DNA from: Variovorax sp.
GTDB lineage: Bacteria; Pseudomonadota; Gammaproteobacteria; Burkholderiales; Burkholderiaceae_C
DNA length: 64,000 bases
NCBI GenBank assembly: GCA_004210915.1
Contig: SEGS01000030.1
Location: forward strand, 1-64,000
Direction: 5' to 3'
Shown: positions 43,768 through 52,955 of the stretch, one piece after another
How the letters are laid out: every line of letters starts with the position of its first letter
How positions within the stretch are numbered: the first letter of the stretch is position 1
Made by a program: the position numbers and the translations under genes
The notes under the pieces: generated by a model
The model's database searches: none
What the model saw: only the letters and a program-made list of their open reading frames with translations
Told to the model about the DNA's origin: nothing

Positions 43768-45102
43768 TCAGGCGAACTTCTTGATGCTGTCGGCCAGCGT
43801 GTTCACCAGCGTGTCGATGTGCGACTTTTCGACGATGAACGGCGGTGCGATCACGATCACGTCGCCGGCCGGCCGCACCAGCGACCCCTTGTGATAGCAG
43901 TCCAGGAAGATGTCGTAAGCCCGTTTGCCCGGTGAGCTGGCGATGGGCGCCAACTCGACCGCCGCGGCCAGGCCCAAGCTGCGGATGCCGATCACGTTCG
44001 GCAAGCCCTTGAACGCGCTGTGGAACGCGTCACCCAGCACCGTGCCCATTTCGCCGGCACGCGAGAACAGGTTTTCTTGCTGCAGCAGATCCAGCGTCGC
44101 GATCGCGGCAGCGCACGCGACCGGATGGCCCGAGTACGTGTAGCCGTGGAAGAACTCGACCACGTGCTCGGGCGCGTCGGTCTTCATCATCGCGTCGTAC
44201 AGCTTGTCGCGGCAGATCACGCCGCCGAGCGGAATCACGCCGTTGGTCACGCACTTGGCGAAGTTCAGCATGTCCGGCACCACGCCGTAGTAGTCGGCCC
44301 CGAAGTTGGTGCCCAGCCGCCCGAAGCCGGTGATGACCTCGTCGAAGATCAGCAGGATGCCGTGCTTGTCGCAGATCTCGCGCAGGCGCTTCAGGTAGCC
44401 CTTGGGCGGCACGTACCACCCGGCCGAGCCGGCGATGGGCTCGACGATGATCGCGGCCACGTTGCTCGGATCGTGCAGGGGCAGGATGCGCTGCTCGAGC
44501 TCCAGCAAGGGGTCTTCGGCCCACAACGGCTCCTCGTTGTGCACGTACGCGTGGTTGACGGGGTCGTGGATGAAGCGCATATGGTCCACGCGCGGCAGAA
44601 AGGCCGTGCCGAACACCTTGCGATTGCCCGGGATGCCACCGACCGACATGCCACCAAAGCCAACACCGTGGTAGCCCTTCTCGCGGCCGATGAACACGTT
44701 GCGGTGGCCTTCGCCGCGCGCCCGGTGATAGGCCAGCGCCACCTTCAGTGACGTGTCGGCCGCTTCACTGCCCGAGTTGCAGAACAGCACCTTGTTGAGG
44801 TCGCCCGGGGCCAGCGCCGCGATCATCTCGGCGGCCTTGAAGGCGCGGTCATTGCTGACCTGGAAGGCGGTGGCGTAGTCGAGCGTGTCGAGCTGCTTCT
44901 TGATCGCCTCGTTGATCGGCTTCCTGTTGTGCCCCGCGCCCACACACCAGAGCGACGAGATTCCGTCGATCACCTTCTTGCCGTCGTGCGTGGTGAACTC
45001 CATGCCGTCGGCCGCGGTGAACACGCGCGGATCTTTCTTGAAGTGACGGTTGGGCGTGAAGGGCAACCACTGGTTGTCCATGTTGAAGTCGTTGTAGGCC
45101 AT
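43768..45102 (-). CDS. Class III aminotransferase (omega-amino acid:pyruvate type)
   Basis: A 444-residue PLP enzyme. FCNSGSEAADTSLKVALAYH binds the cofactor phosphate, LIFDEVITGFGRLG holds the Asp that contacts the pyridine nitrogen, and the Lys in NFAKCVTNGVIPLGG should form the Schiff base. Such enzymes move the amino group of beta-alanine, taurine or other omega-amines to pyruvate. The ATG at 45102 gives MAYNDFNMDNQWLPFTP, a typical N-terminus. It is divergent from purU across 59 bases. Confidence 0.9.
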   Translation of the reverse strand: MAYNDFNMDNQWLPFTPNRHFKKDPRVFTAADGMEFTTHDGKKVIDGISSLWCVGAGHNRKPINEAIKKQLDTLDYATAFQVSNDRAFKAAEMIAALAPGDLNKVLFCNSGSEAADTSLKVALAYHRARGEGHRNVFIGREKGYHGVGFGGMSVGGIPGNRKVFGTAFLPRVDHMRFIHDPVNHAYVHNEEPLWAEDPLLELEQRILPLHDPSNVAAIIVEPIAGSAGWYVPPKGYLKRLREICDKHGILLIFDEVITGFGRLGTNFGADYYGVVPDMLNFAKCVTNGVIPLGGVICRDKLYDAMMKTDAPEHVVEFFHGYTYSGHPVACAAAIATLDLLQQENLFSRAGEMGTVLGDAFHSAFKGLPNVIGIRSLGLAAAVELAPIASSPGKRAYDIFLDCYHKGSLVRPAGDVIVIAPPFIVEKSHIDTLVNTLADSIKKFA

Positions 45103-45161
45103 TCGTGAACTCCTGCAGGGGGAAGCCAACATTCTGCACGCCTGCGACAATCTCGGCCCTC

Positions 45162-46013
45162 ATGACATCGCCTGCCTACATCCTCACCCTCTCCTGCCCC
45201 GACCGCACGGGCATCGTCCACGCCGTCTCCGGTTTCCTGCTCGAGCGCGGCGGCAACATCGAAGAAGCGGCGCAGTTCAACGACAACGACACCGGCCTCT
45301 TCTTCATGCGCGTGCGCTTCGCCTGCGCGGCGCACGACGAAGGCGCGTTGCGTTCGCAGATCGCGGTGCTGGCCGAGACCTTCGGCATGAAATGGCAACT
45401 GCACGCCGCCGCGGTGCCGATGAAGACCGTGATCCTCGTGAGCAAAGACGGCCATTGCCTGAACGACCTGCTGTTCCGCTGGAAGAGCGGCCACCTGGCG
45501 ATTGACGTGCGTGCCATCGTCTCGAACCACCGCGACTTCTATCAGCTGGCGGCCAGCTACAACGTGCCCTTCCACCACATCCCGGTGACGAGCGCGACCA
45601 AGGTGCAGGCCGAGGCGAAGCAGCTGGAAATCATCGAAGCCGAAGGCGCCGAACTCGTCGTGCTCGCGCGCTACATGCAGATCCTGAGCAACGACCTTTG
45701 CACGCAGCTGGCCGGCCGTGCGATCAACATCCATCACTCGTTCCTGCCGAGCTTCAAGGGCGCGAAGCCCTACTACCAGGCGCACGACCGCGGCGTGAAG
45801 CTGATCGGCGCGACCGCGCACTACGTGACGGCCGACCTCGACGAAGGCCCGATCATCGAGCAGGACGTGGCCCGCGCCGACCACACCAACACCGTCGAAG
45901 ACCTCACGGCCCGCGGCCGCGACACCGAAAGCCAGGTGCTGGCGCGCGCCGTCAAGTGGCACAGCGAACACCGGGTGCTGCTCAACGGGCATCGCACGGT
46001 CATCTTCAAGTAG
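45162..46013 (+). CDS. purU: Formyltetrahydrofolate deformylase
   Basis: A 283-residue enzyme that hydrolyses 10-formyltetrahydrofolate to formate and tetrahydrofolate, balancing one-carbon pools with glycine metabolism. An N-terminal ACT domain (ILTLSCPDRTGIVHAVSGFL) is followed by the formyl-transferase fold with the catalytic Asn/His region INIHHSFLPSFKGAKPY and the Asp in VTADLDEGPIIEQD. The ATG at 45162 is used; the track starts 19 codons earlier. It is 34 bases upstream of the GlcD-like gene. Confidence 0.95.
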   Translation: MTSPAYILTLSCPDRTGIVHAVSGFLLERGGNIEEAAQFNDNDTGLFFMRVRFACAAHDEGALRSQIAVLAETFGMKWQLHAAAVPMKTVILVSKDGHCLNDLLFRWKSGHLAIDVRAIVSNHRDFYQLAASYNVPFHHIPVTSATKVQAEAKQLEIIEAEGAELVVLARYMQILSNDLCTQLAGRAINIHHSFLPSFKGAKPYYQAHDRGVKLIGATAHYVTADLDEGPIIEQDVARADHTNTVEDLTARGRDTESQVLARAVKWHSEHRVLLNGHRTVIFK

Positions 46014-46047
46014 CCCGGCCTGCAGGGCTTGTCGTAGAGTCTTCGTC

Positions 46048-47550
46048 ATGAACGCACCCACCAGCGCCCTGCAGCACAACGAACTCGCCCACACGGCACG
46101 CCAGGCCCAGGTGGTGCGCGCGCTGCAGGCCGAACTGCCGGCGCACGCGTTGATCTGGCATGCCGAAGACACGACGCCCTACGAGTGCGATGGCCTGACG
46201 GCCTATCGCGCGCGCCCGTTGGTGGTCGCCCTGCCCGAAACCGAGGCGCAGGTCGCGGCCGTGCTTCGCATCTGCCATGGGCTGGGTGTGCCGGTGGTGG
46301 CGCGCGGTGCGGGCACCGGCTTGTCCGGGGGCGCGATGCCGCACGCCCAGGGCGTGACGCTGTCGCTGGCCAAGTTCAACCGCATCCTCAAGATCGACCC
46401 GGTCAGCCGCACCGCCATCGTGCAATGCGGCGTCCGCAACCTCGCGATCAGCGAAGCGGCCGCGCCGTTCAACCTCTACTACGCGCCCGATCCGTCGAGC
46501 CAGATCGCCTGCACCATCGGCGGCAACGTGGCGGAGAACTCGGGCGGCGTGCATTGCCTCAAGTACGGGCTGACGCTGCACAACGTAATGCGTGTGCGCG
46601 GCTTCACGGCCGAGGGTGAGGCCATCGAGTTCGGCGGCGAGGCGCTCGACAGTCCGGGCCTCGACCTGCTGGCGCTGGTGGTCGGCAGCGAGGGCATGCT
46701 GGCCGTGACCACCGAAGTGACGGTCAAGCTGGTGCCCAAGCCGCAGCTCGCGCGCTGCATCATGGCCAGCTTCGACGACGTGCGCAAAGCCGGTGACGCG
46801 GTGGCCGCAGTGATCGCCGCCGGCATCATCCCGGCGGGCCTGGAGATGATGGACAAGCCGATGACGGCCGCGGTCGAGGACTTCGTCAAAGCCGGCTACG
46901 ACCTCGATGCCGAGGCCATCCTGCTCTGCGAATCCGACGGCACGCCGGAAGAGGTCGAGGAAGAGATTGGCCGCATGACCGCCGTGCTGCGCGGCTGCGG
47001 CGCGACCGCCATCGCGATCAGCACCAGCGAAGAAGAGCGCCTGCGCTTCTGGAGCGGCCGCAAGAACGCATTCCCCGCGTCCGGCCGCATCAGCCCCGAC
47101 TACATGTGCCTGGATTCGACGATCCCGCGCAAGCGCCTGGCCGACATCCTGCTGGCGATCCAGCAGATGGAGAAGAAGTACCGGCTGCGCTGCTGCAACG
47201 TGTTCCACGCAGGCGACGGGAACCTCCATCCGCTGATCCTGTTCGATGCGAACGACCCCGACGAATTGCATCGCTGCGAGCTCTTTGGCGCCGACATCCT
47301 GGAGACCAGCGTGGCCATGGGCGGCACGGTGTCGGGCGAGCATGGCGTGGGCGTCGAGAAGCTCAACAGCATGTGCGTGCAGTTCACCGCGGCCGAGAAC
47401 GAGATGATGTTCGGCGTGAAGCGCGCCTTCGATCCGGCCGGCGGGCTCAACCCCGGCAAGGTCATTCCGACGCTGCAGCGCTGCGCCGAGTACGGCAAAC
47501 AGGTGGTGCGCGGCGGTCGCTTGCCGCATCGCGATCTCCCGCGCTTCTGA
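46048..47550 (+). CDS. glcD: GlcD-like FAD-linked oxidase
   Basis: A 500-residue FAD enzyme of the PCMH/VAO type. The FAD-binding segments are VVARGAGTGLSGGAMPHAQG and IACTIGGNVAENSGGVHCLK; the C-terminal HAGDGNLHPLILFD and GEHGVGVEK are GlcD features. It oxidises glycolate or a similar 2-hydroxy acid. GlcD usually works with GlcE and GlcF, but neither follows here; the gene is closed by a terminator. Either the partners are elsewhere or this is a stand-alone D-2-hydroxy-acid dehydrogenase. Confidence 0.88.
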   Translation: MNAPTSALQHNELAHTARQAQVVRALQAELPAHALIWHAEDTTPYECDGLTAYRARPLVVALPETEAQVAAVLRICHGLGVPVVARGAGTGLSGGAMPHAQGVTLSLAKFNRILKIDPVSRTAIVQCGVRNLAISEAAAPFNLYYAPDPSSQIACTIGGNVAENSGGVHCLKYGLTLHNVMRVRGFTAEGEAIEFGGEALDSPGLDLLALVVGSEGMLAVTTEVTVKLVPKPQLARCIMASFDDVRKAGDAVAAVIAAGIIPAGLEMMDKPMTAAVEDFVKAGYDLDAEAILLCESDGTPEEVEEEIGRMTAVLRGCGATAIAISTSEEERLRFWSGRKNAFPASGRISPDYMCLDSTIPRKRLADILLAIQQMEKKYRLRCCNVFHAGDGNLHPLILFDANDPDELHRCELFGADILETSVAMGGTVSGEHGVGVEKLNSMCVQFTAAENEMMFGVKRAFDPAGGLNPGKVIPTLQRCAEYGKQVVRGGRLPHRDLPRF

Positions 47551-47569
47551 AGCGCCGACCACACAAGAA

Positions 47570-47592
47570 AAAGCCCGCGTGAAGCGGGCTTT
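47570..47592. terminator. Bidirectional terminator between glcD and the YXWGXW gene
   Basis: A perfect 9-bp stem aaagcccgc/gcgggcttt encloses gtgaa. The stem ends in T on the plus strand, and the minus strand reads on into TTTTTCTTG, so it can stop both converging transcripts. Confidence 0.88.
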
Positions 47593-47607
47593 CTCGTGGG
47601 TCATCGA

Positions 47608-47982
47608 TCAATAGCGGTTCGGGTTGTTGGGGCGGCGGTCGCGGCGATCCGGCACGCCATCACGGTCGCGGTCCCAGGCGCCCCGGCGGTATTCCCAGCG
47701 CCCATCGCGTTCGCGCCACTCCGGTGCGCGGTACGCGTAGCCCGGTCGTGCCTTGATGTAGCTGCCTCGCACCCAGACATGGCGACCACCGCGCCACTCG
47801 TAGTGACCGGGCGCCCAGACGTAGCCGCGGCGCGGTGGCGGCACGCGTTCGGCCCGCGGCGGGGGGGGCGCCGACTGGATGGTGATGTAAGCCTGTGCCT
47901 GAGCCGTCGAGGGCACAACCGCTGCGCCCAGGGTCAGCAGCGAAGCGGCACCAATGGCGAAGCTGATGGCAATTTTTTTCAT
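47608..47982 (-). CDS. Secreted YXWGXW-repeat protein
   Basis: A 124-residue exported protein with signal peptide MKKIAISFAIGAASLLTLGA to AQAQ. The mature part has a Pro-rich start and aromatic/Gly repeats (GYVWAPGHYEWRGGRHVWVR, then GSYIKARPGYAYRAPEW) typical of the YXWGXW family. It ends in an Asp/Arg-rich tail (DRDRDGVPDRRDRR) that resembles a calcium-binding loop. The function is unknown, probably periplasmic or outer membrane. The ATG at 47982 is chosen for the clear signal peptide. Confidence 0.8.
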   Translation of the reverse strand: MKKIAISFAIGAASLLTLGAAVVPSTAQAQAYITIQSAPPPPRAERVPPPRRGYVWAPGHYEWRGGRHVWVRGSYIKARPGYAYRAPEWRERDGRWEYRRGAWDRDRDGVPDRRDRRPNNPNRY

Positions 47983-48103
47983 GGGTTTCACCTCATGCGT
48001 TGGTTGGAAGCTCCATGCTGCGCCGCCGACGTGAAGCGTGTGTAAGGCCAGGGCGAAATGTTGTGTAGAGCTGTATCGCGACCGTGCGCTCGCCCGGGGC
48101 CAA

Positions 48104-49247
48104 CTATTCGCGCAGTTCGCGCAGATCCACAGCGGCCGCCATCGCGGCATAGCCTGCGTTGCCCGGGTGCAGATGGTCGCCACTGTCGTAGAGCGGATTC
48201 ATGGCGGTGGGGTCGGTCGGGCTGCGCAGCGCGGCGTCGAAGTCGATCACGCCGTCGACATCCTGCCGGCCGCGAATCCATCTGTTCACCGCTTGCCGCA
48301 TCGCCTCGCTTTCTTCGGTCCAGAAGGGCGCGCCCTTGAAGGGCAGCACCGTGCCGAGCAGCACCTTGACGCCTTTGGCCCGCGCCTGGTCCATGAGCCG
48401 CTGCAATGCGGCGGTCAGCCGGTCGGCCGTCGGCTCCTGGCTGCGCGGCGTCTTGCGCCCCGGCACATCGGCAAACACACTGGCCGCGATGTCGTTGATG
48501 CCGATCAAGAGGATCGTGTGCGTGACGCCACTCTGCGCCAGCACGTCCCGCGCAAACCGGTCCACCCCTTCGGGGCCGGCAGCATCAACCACGAGGCCGT
48601 TGCCGCCGATGCCCGCATTCACCACCGCCACCGGTCTGGCGCCCGCGGGCCCGTCGCGCAGGCGGCGCGCCAGATGGTCGGGATAGGCGCCCTCGCCCTG
48701 TGTGGCGCCGACGCCCTCGGTGATCGAATCGCCGAACGCGACAACGACGCGCGCCGCCTGGGTCGTCGCGACGTCGAGCCCGGTGACGTGGTGGTTCCAT
48801 GCCGCCAGCGCGGGCTCGTGAAGGCGCGCATTGGCCACGCTATTGCCCGCGCCCACCCAGGTGGCCTGGCGCGGGTTCCGATGCACCGTCGCGACCGGCG
48901 TGGGTTCGTCGAGGAAGCTGCTCACGGCCAGCACCAAACAGATTCGAGAAGCGTACCCGCACCTTCGCGCCGCCCAGCGTGGGCGCGATCAGCTGACGCA
49001 GGGTTTGTTGAACGAAGGCCGCGGCCGGTGCCGGCGCCATGCCGGGCACGATGGACGGCTCGCGGTGGTCCTGCGGCGCGGCAATCCAGCTGGCGGCCCA
49101 GCCGCCTGCCGCGGAGGGCGCCGATATCGCTGGTGTCGTGACGTTCACGGCAACGGTCGCTGCAACGACCCATGCCAGCGCAAGACGGCGAGCCGGCAGG
49201 AAACTCGCCAGCGGACGCCAGCGCAGCAAGTAACGGGCACTCTTCAT
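48104..49247 (-). pseudogene. SGNH/GDSL hydrolase broken by deletion and frameshift
   Basis: The N-terminal frame (ATG 49247) has a signal sequence and then WAASWIAAPQDH, TLRQLIAP and KVRVRFSNLFG, the usual start of secreted SGNH hydrolases. The rest is in another frame from about 48945: VSSFLDEPTPVATVH, then the catalytic VVAFGDSITEGVG, GIGGN, LIGINDI and DHLHPGNAGY, complete to the stop at 48104. About 50 residues between SNLFG and the second frame are missing. The active-site motifs are intact, so the C-terminal part could be translated alone, but without export. Confidence 0.8.
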
Positions 49248-49280
49248 TCGGGCAAAGCGACTGAGTGTACGGACGCTCCA

Positions 49281-51593
49281 TTAGCTTTGCCCGCCCAGCA
49301 CACGCAGTTGGGCATCGGCGTCGCCGCCTTGCAGCCGCACCGTGGTCAAGAGGCGCACGTAGCGGCCCAGCGCGTATTCGGCCGTCATTCCGATGGCACC
49401 GTGCAACTGCACTGCCTGTTCGGCCACGAAGGTCGCGGCCTCTGCCAAGGCGAGCTTGGCAGAGGCCAGACTGTTGCGGCGCTCGGCACTATCAGCCCTG
49501 ACCGCCCATTCGGCGGCCAAGGCCGCCATCGCCTCGGCTTTGAGCAAGTGGATGCGCATGTCGATAAAGCGATGCCGCAGCACCTGGAACTGCGATAGCG
49601 CCTGCCCGAACTGCCGGCGCTCGGAGAGGTAATTTGCCGTCATCTCGCACACGGTTTGAAGGGCGCCGACACCCAGCGCCGCCAAGCCTGCGATCTGCCA
49701 GCCGCGCAACCGCTCTACCAATGCATGGGCGGCCTCGCCGCGCGCCAGTAGCATGGCCTGGTCGGTCGCTGCTGGCAGTGCCAGGTCGGCCAGCGGCGTA
49801 CCGTCCAACCCGCGGTACTGGCGCGTGCAGGTCGCCAGCCCAACGGGAAGCACGAACAGCGCCAGCTCACCTCCTTGCTGCGCGGACACAACGACGGCCG
49901 CGGCACCTGACCCATACGGCACGCCAGTTTTGGTGCCGCTGAAAGCCATCTGGCAGCCTTGCGCCTGGAACGTCGCCTGCGGCGCATGCCAGTCGTAGCG
50001 GGTCTGCGCCTCGTCAAGGGCCAGCGTGACGAGCGCGCCCTCCTCGCCTTCATGCATGCGCCTCAGCCAGGCATGCGCCCCATCGTCGGGGGCGGCGCGC
50101 AGCGCCAGCGTGGCCAGCACCGCGTGCGGCAGGTACGGCGTGCTGGCGCCGGCACGGCCCAGTTCGCGCAATACCAGCATCGCCTCGGTCGTTCCGCCAC
50201 CCAGCGCCTCGGCCTGCTCCGGTGCCAACAGGCTGGTCACGCCCAGCGCAGCCAAGCCCTGCCAGTGCGTGCGCTCCCGGTCTGCGTCGATGGCGTCGGG
50301 CAGGCACTCGGGCAGCGCTGCGTCGCGCAGATAGCGCGCCAGCATGTCCTGCAGCATTTGCTGCTCGGTGTCGAAGCCTGGTTCGGGCGCGCGACCCTGC
50401 GGCGCGTCCAGCAAGAGCCTGGCCGTGATGTTCTTCTGGATTTCGTTGGAGCCGCCATAAATCGTGGTCTTGCGCATGTTCAGGTAGGTCGCGGCTAGCG
50501 GCGCGCAACGGCTGCCGCGCGCATCACCATTGAGCCCGCCGTCAGTCAGTGCGTTGCGGTCGAACACCAAACTGCCCAGCCCGCCGGCCTGCAGACTCAG
50601 GTCGGCAATCGCCTGCTGCAGTTCGGACGTCATGATCTTCAGGAACGACGCCGAATGCGCGTCGGTCGCGCTGTCGCTGGTCAGCAAGCGCATGTTCACG
50701 GTCTCGATGGTCACGAGCTCGGCCTCCAGCCGTGCCAGCCGCGCCGCGAACAGCGGATCGTGTAGCAACGGCCGCGCCCCACAGGGTTCCTCGGCAGCGA
50801 GGCGGCGCAGCCGCGCCAGGTCGCGCCGGCACCCGCCCATCATGGTGCCGAAGTTCGCGCGCTCGTGGGCCAGCAGGAACTTGGCATAGGTCCAGCCGTG
50901 GTTTTCTTGCCCGACCAGGTTTTCGACCGGCACCTGGACGTTGTGGAACCAGACCTCGTTGACCTCGTGCGCGCCGTCCAGCGTGATGATGGGTCGAACC
51001 TCCACGCCCGGCGAGCGCAGGTCGATCAGCATGAAAGAGATGCCCTCCTGCGGCCGGCCGTCGCTGCGCGTGCGTACTAGGCAGAAGATCCAGTCGGCAT
51101 ACTGGCCGTGCGTGTTCCAGACCTTCTGGCCATTCACCACGTAATGCTCGCCGCGCCGCTCGGCGCGCGTGCGCAGCGAGGCCAGGTCGGAGCCGGCGCC
51201 GGGCTCCGAATAGCCCTGCGACCACCAATGCTCCAGGCTGGCGATGCGCGGCAGGAAATAGTCGCGCTGCGCCGGGCTGCCATAGCGCATCAGCACCGGT
51301 GCCACCATTTTGTAGCCGAAGGGCACCAGCTCGGGCGCACCGGCCAGCGCAGTCTCCTCCTCGAAGATGTGCCGCTGCACGGCGTCCCAGCCCGGGCCGC
51401 CATGTTCCGCCGGCCAAGGCGGGGTGCCCCAGCCGTGGGCGTGCAGCGCATGGTGCCATTGCACATAGTCGTCGCGCTCCAGCGTGTAGCCCTCCAGCAC
51501 CTTGCGGCTGGTAGCGGGCGACAGGCGGGCTGCGATGAAGGCGCGCACCTCGTCGCGAAAGCGCTGCTGCGCTTCGGTCAGTTGAAACGACAT
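49281..51593 (-). CDS. Double acyl-CoA dehydrogenase (two ACAD domains fused)
   Basis: A 770-residue protein made of two complete acyl-CoA dehydrogenase domains. The first (residues 1-395) has WWSQGYSEPGAGSDLASLRT and ends in TTIYGGSNEIQKNI. The second (about 410-770) has LLAPEQAEALGGGT and ends QLHGAIGMTAEYALGRYVRL. Such domains usually occur as separate proteins, and paired genes in actinobacteria form heterotetramers for CoA-steroid side chains. The fusion may build the same assembly in one chain. It would introduce a 2,3 double bond in the acyl-CoA made by the cluster's ligase. It is the last gene of the run. Confidence 0.92.
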   Translation of the reverse strand: MSFQLTEAQQRFRDEVRAFIAARLSPATSRKVLEGYTLERDDYVQWHHALHAHGWGTPPWPAEHGGPGWDAVQRHIFEEETALAGAPELVPFGYKMVAPVLMRYGSPAQRDYFLPRIASLEHWWSQGYSEPGAGSDLASLRTRAERRGEHYVVNGQKVWNTHGQYADWIFCLVRTRSDGRPQEGISFMLIDLRSPGVEVRPIITLDGAHEVNEVWFHNVQVPVENLVGQENHGWTYAKFLLAHERANFGTMMGGCRRDLARLRRLAAEEPCGARPLLHDPLFAARLARLEAELVTIETVNMRLLTSDSATDAHSASFLKIMTSELQQAIADLSLQAGGLGSLVFDRNALTDGGLNGDARGSRCAPLAATYLNMRKTTIYGGSNEIQKNITARLLLDAPQGRAPEPGFDTEQQMLQDMLARYLRDAALPECLPDAIDADRERTHWQGLAALGVTSLLAPEQAEALGGGTTEAMLVLRELGRAGASTPYLPHAVLATLALRAAPDDGAHAWLRRMHEGEEGALVTLALDEAQTRYDWHAPQATFQAQGCQMAFSGTKTGVPYGSGAAAVVVSAQQGGELALFVLPVGLATCTRQYRGLDGTPLADLALPAATDQAMLLARGEAAHALVERLRGWQIAGLAALGVGALQTVCEMTANYLSERRQFGQALSQFQVLRHRFIDMRIHLLKAEAMAALAAEWAVRADSAERRNSLASAKLALAEAATFVAEQAVQLHGAIGMTAEYALGRYVRLLTTVRLQGGDADAQLRVLGGQS

Positions 51594-51609
51594 GGTTGGC
51601 CTGCGCGCG

Positions 51610-52422
51610 TCAGTTGCCAGTGAAACGCGGTGCACGCTTCTCGACGAAATGTGCCACGCCTTCGCGGAAATCGTCGCTTTGCACGCTCTCGGACATGTCG
51701 CGGTTGGCCGTGATCGTGGCCTCGGCCAGGGTCTGGAACGGCACCTCATACTGCTGGCGCTTGATCACGCGCATCGAGCGCGGCGACACGTTGTCGGCCA
51801 GATCGCGCGCATAGGCATAGGTGGCCTCGGCCAGTTTCTCGGGTGCATAGGTCTTGTTGACCAGGCCCATGGCCAGCGCCTCGTCGGAGCGGAACTTGCG
51901 CGCGGACAGCAGCAGGTCCAGCGCATTCGCATGGCCGACGATGCGCGGCAGCATCCAGCTCAGCCCGTGCTCGGCGATCAGGCCGCGGCGCGCGAACGAG
52001 GTCGAGAACGCGGCGTTGTCCGCCGCGAAGCGCAGGTCGCAATACAGCGCATGCACCAGGCCGATGCCGGCCGTGGCGCCGTTCAGCATGGCGATCACGG
52101 GCTTGGGCACCTGCGGGTAGAACGAATAGCGCGTCTGCCAGTCGGGCCGGCGGTTCATGTCGAAGGGCCGCATCCATGACTCGCTCTTGATGTCGTTCGG
52201 GTCCAGGTCCTTCAGCTCGTCCATGTCGGCCCCGGCACAGAAGCCGCGGCCGGCGCCGGTCAGCACGATGACGGCGACACCGGCGTCGCCTGCGGCCTGC
52301 TCCATGGCGGTGCGCACCTCACGCTCCATGGTGGCGGTCCAGGCGTTCAGCCGTTCGGGCCGGTTCAGCGTGATAGTGGCGATGCGGTGTTCGACGGCGT
52401 ACAGGATGTGCTGGTAGTTCAT
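51610..52422 (-). CDS. Enoyl-CoA hydratase/isomerase family protein
   Basis: A 270-residue crotonase-fold protein with the oxyanion-hole segments GRGFCAGADMDELK and NGATAGIGLVHALYCDL, followed by SFARRGLIAEHGLSWMLPRI. One catalytic Glu (AEHG) is in the usual place. It would hydrate the product of the acyl-CoA dehydrogenase next to it. It overlaps the NTF2-like gene by ATGA and lies 16 bases before the dehydrogenase gene, so the three are one expression unit. Confidence 0.93.
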   Translation of the reverse strand: MNYQHILYAVEHRIATITLNRPERLNAWTATMEREVRTAMEQAAGDAGVAVIVLTGAGRGFCAGADMDELKDLDPNDIKSESWMRPFDMNRRPDWQTRYSFYPQVPKPVIAMLNGATAGIGLVHALYCDLRFAADNAAFSTSFARRGLIAEHGLSWMLPRIVGHANALDLLLSARKFRSDEALAMGLVNKTYAPEKLAEATYAYARDLADNVSPRSMRVIKRQQYEVPFQTLAEATITANRDMSESVQSDDFREGVAHFVEKRAPRFTGN

Positions 52423-52931
52423 GCGGGGCTCCTCGGGGAAGTGGACTTGCCGCGGGCCAGATAGGCCTGCGTTGCGGGTTGTGCGCGCAGCTCGCGGCCC
52501 CAGCGGGCCAGCACCTTGGCCAGGCGCGGCGGCTCCACGCCCAGTTGCGCCATGGCCACGCCGCCGTTGACCGATTCACGGTAGTCGTGGATCAGGCCAT
52601 CCTTGAGTTCGAAGCGGCTCATGCCGTCGATGACGACGAAGTTGCCCGCGTACTCGGGCACGCGCGAGCTGAAGCTCGACAGCGACCAGGCGTAGGCCAG
52701 ATCGCCGTTGCAGACCGGGTCGAACATCTCCCAGCGGTAGTCGGGCCCGGCATCGCGGTGGAACAGGTCGGACATCATGTGCGCGATGTCGGCCCGGCCC
52801 TGGTGGTCGCCGTAGATGTAGTCGTGGTAGACGCCGTCGGGCGTGAAACAGGCCGCGAAGGCCTCGCCATCGCCTGCCTCGGCGGCCGCGGTGAAGCGCT
52901 GCAGCAGCGCGCGGAATGCATCAGGAGTCAT
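52419..52931 (-). CDS. NTF2-like/SnoaL-like protein
   Basis: A 170-residue protein with a cone-shaped NTF2 fold signature: LLQRFTAAAEAGDGEAFAAC, TPDGVYHDYIYGDHQG, and WEMFDPVCNGDLAYAWSLSS. SnoaL-like proteins include small cyclases, isomerases and dehydratases. In this cluster it is coupled by an ATGA overlap to the enoyl-CoA hydratase gene, so an isomerase or hydratase role on a CoA ester is plausible, but its substrate is not evident. Confidence 0.8.
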   Translation of the reverse strand: MTPDAFRALLQRFTAAAEAGDGEAFAACFTPDGVYHDYIYGDHQGRADIAHMMSDLFHRDAGPDYRWEMFDPVCNGDLAYAWSLSSFSSRVPEYAGNFVVIDGMSRFELKDGLIHDYRESVNGGVAMAQLGVEPPRLAKVLARWGRELRAQPATQAYLARGKSTSPRSPA

Positions 52932-52955
52932 GCAGTCTTCCTCGTGTCGTTGGGG

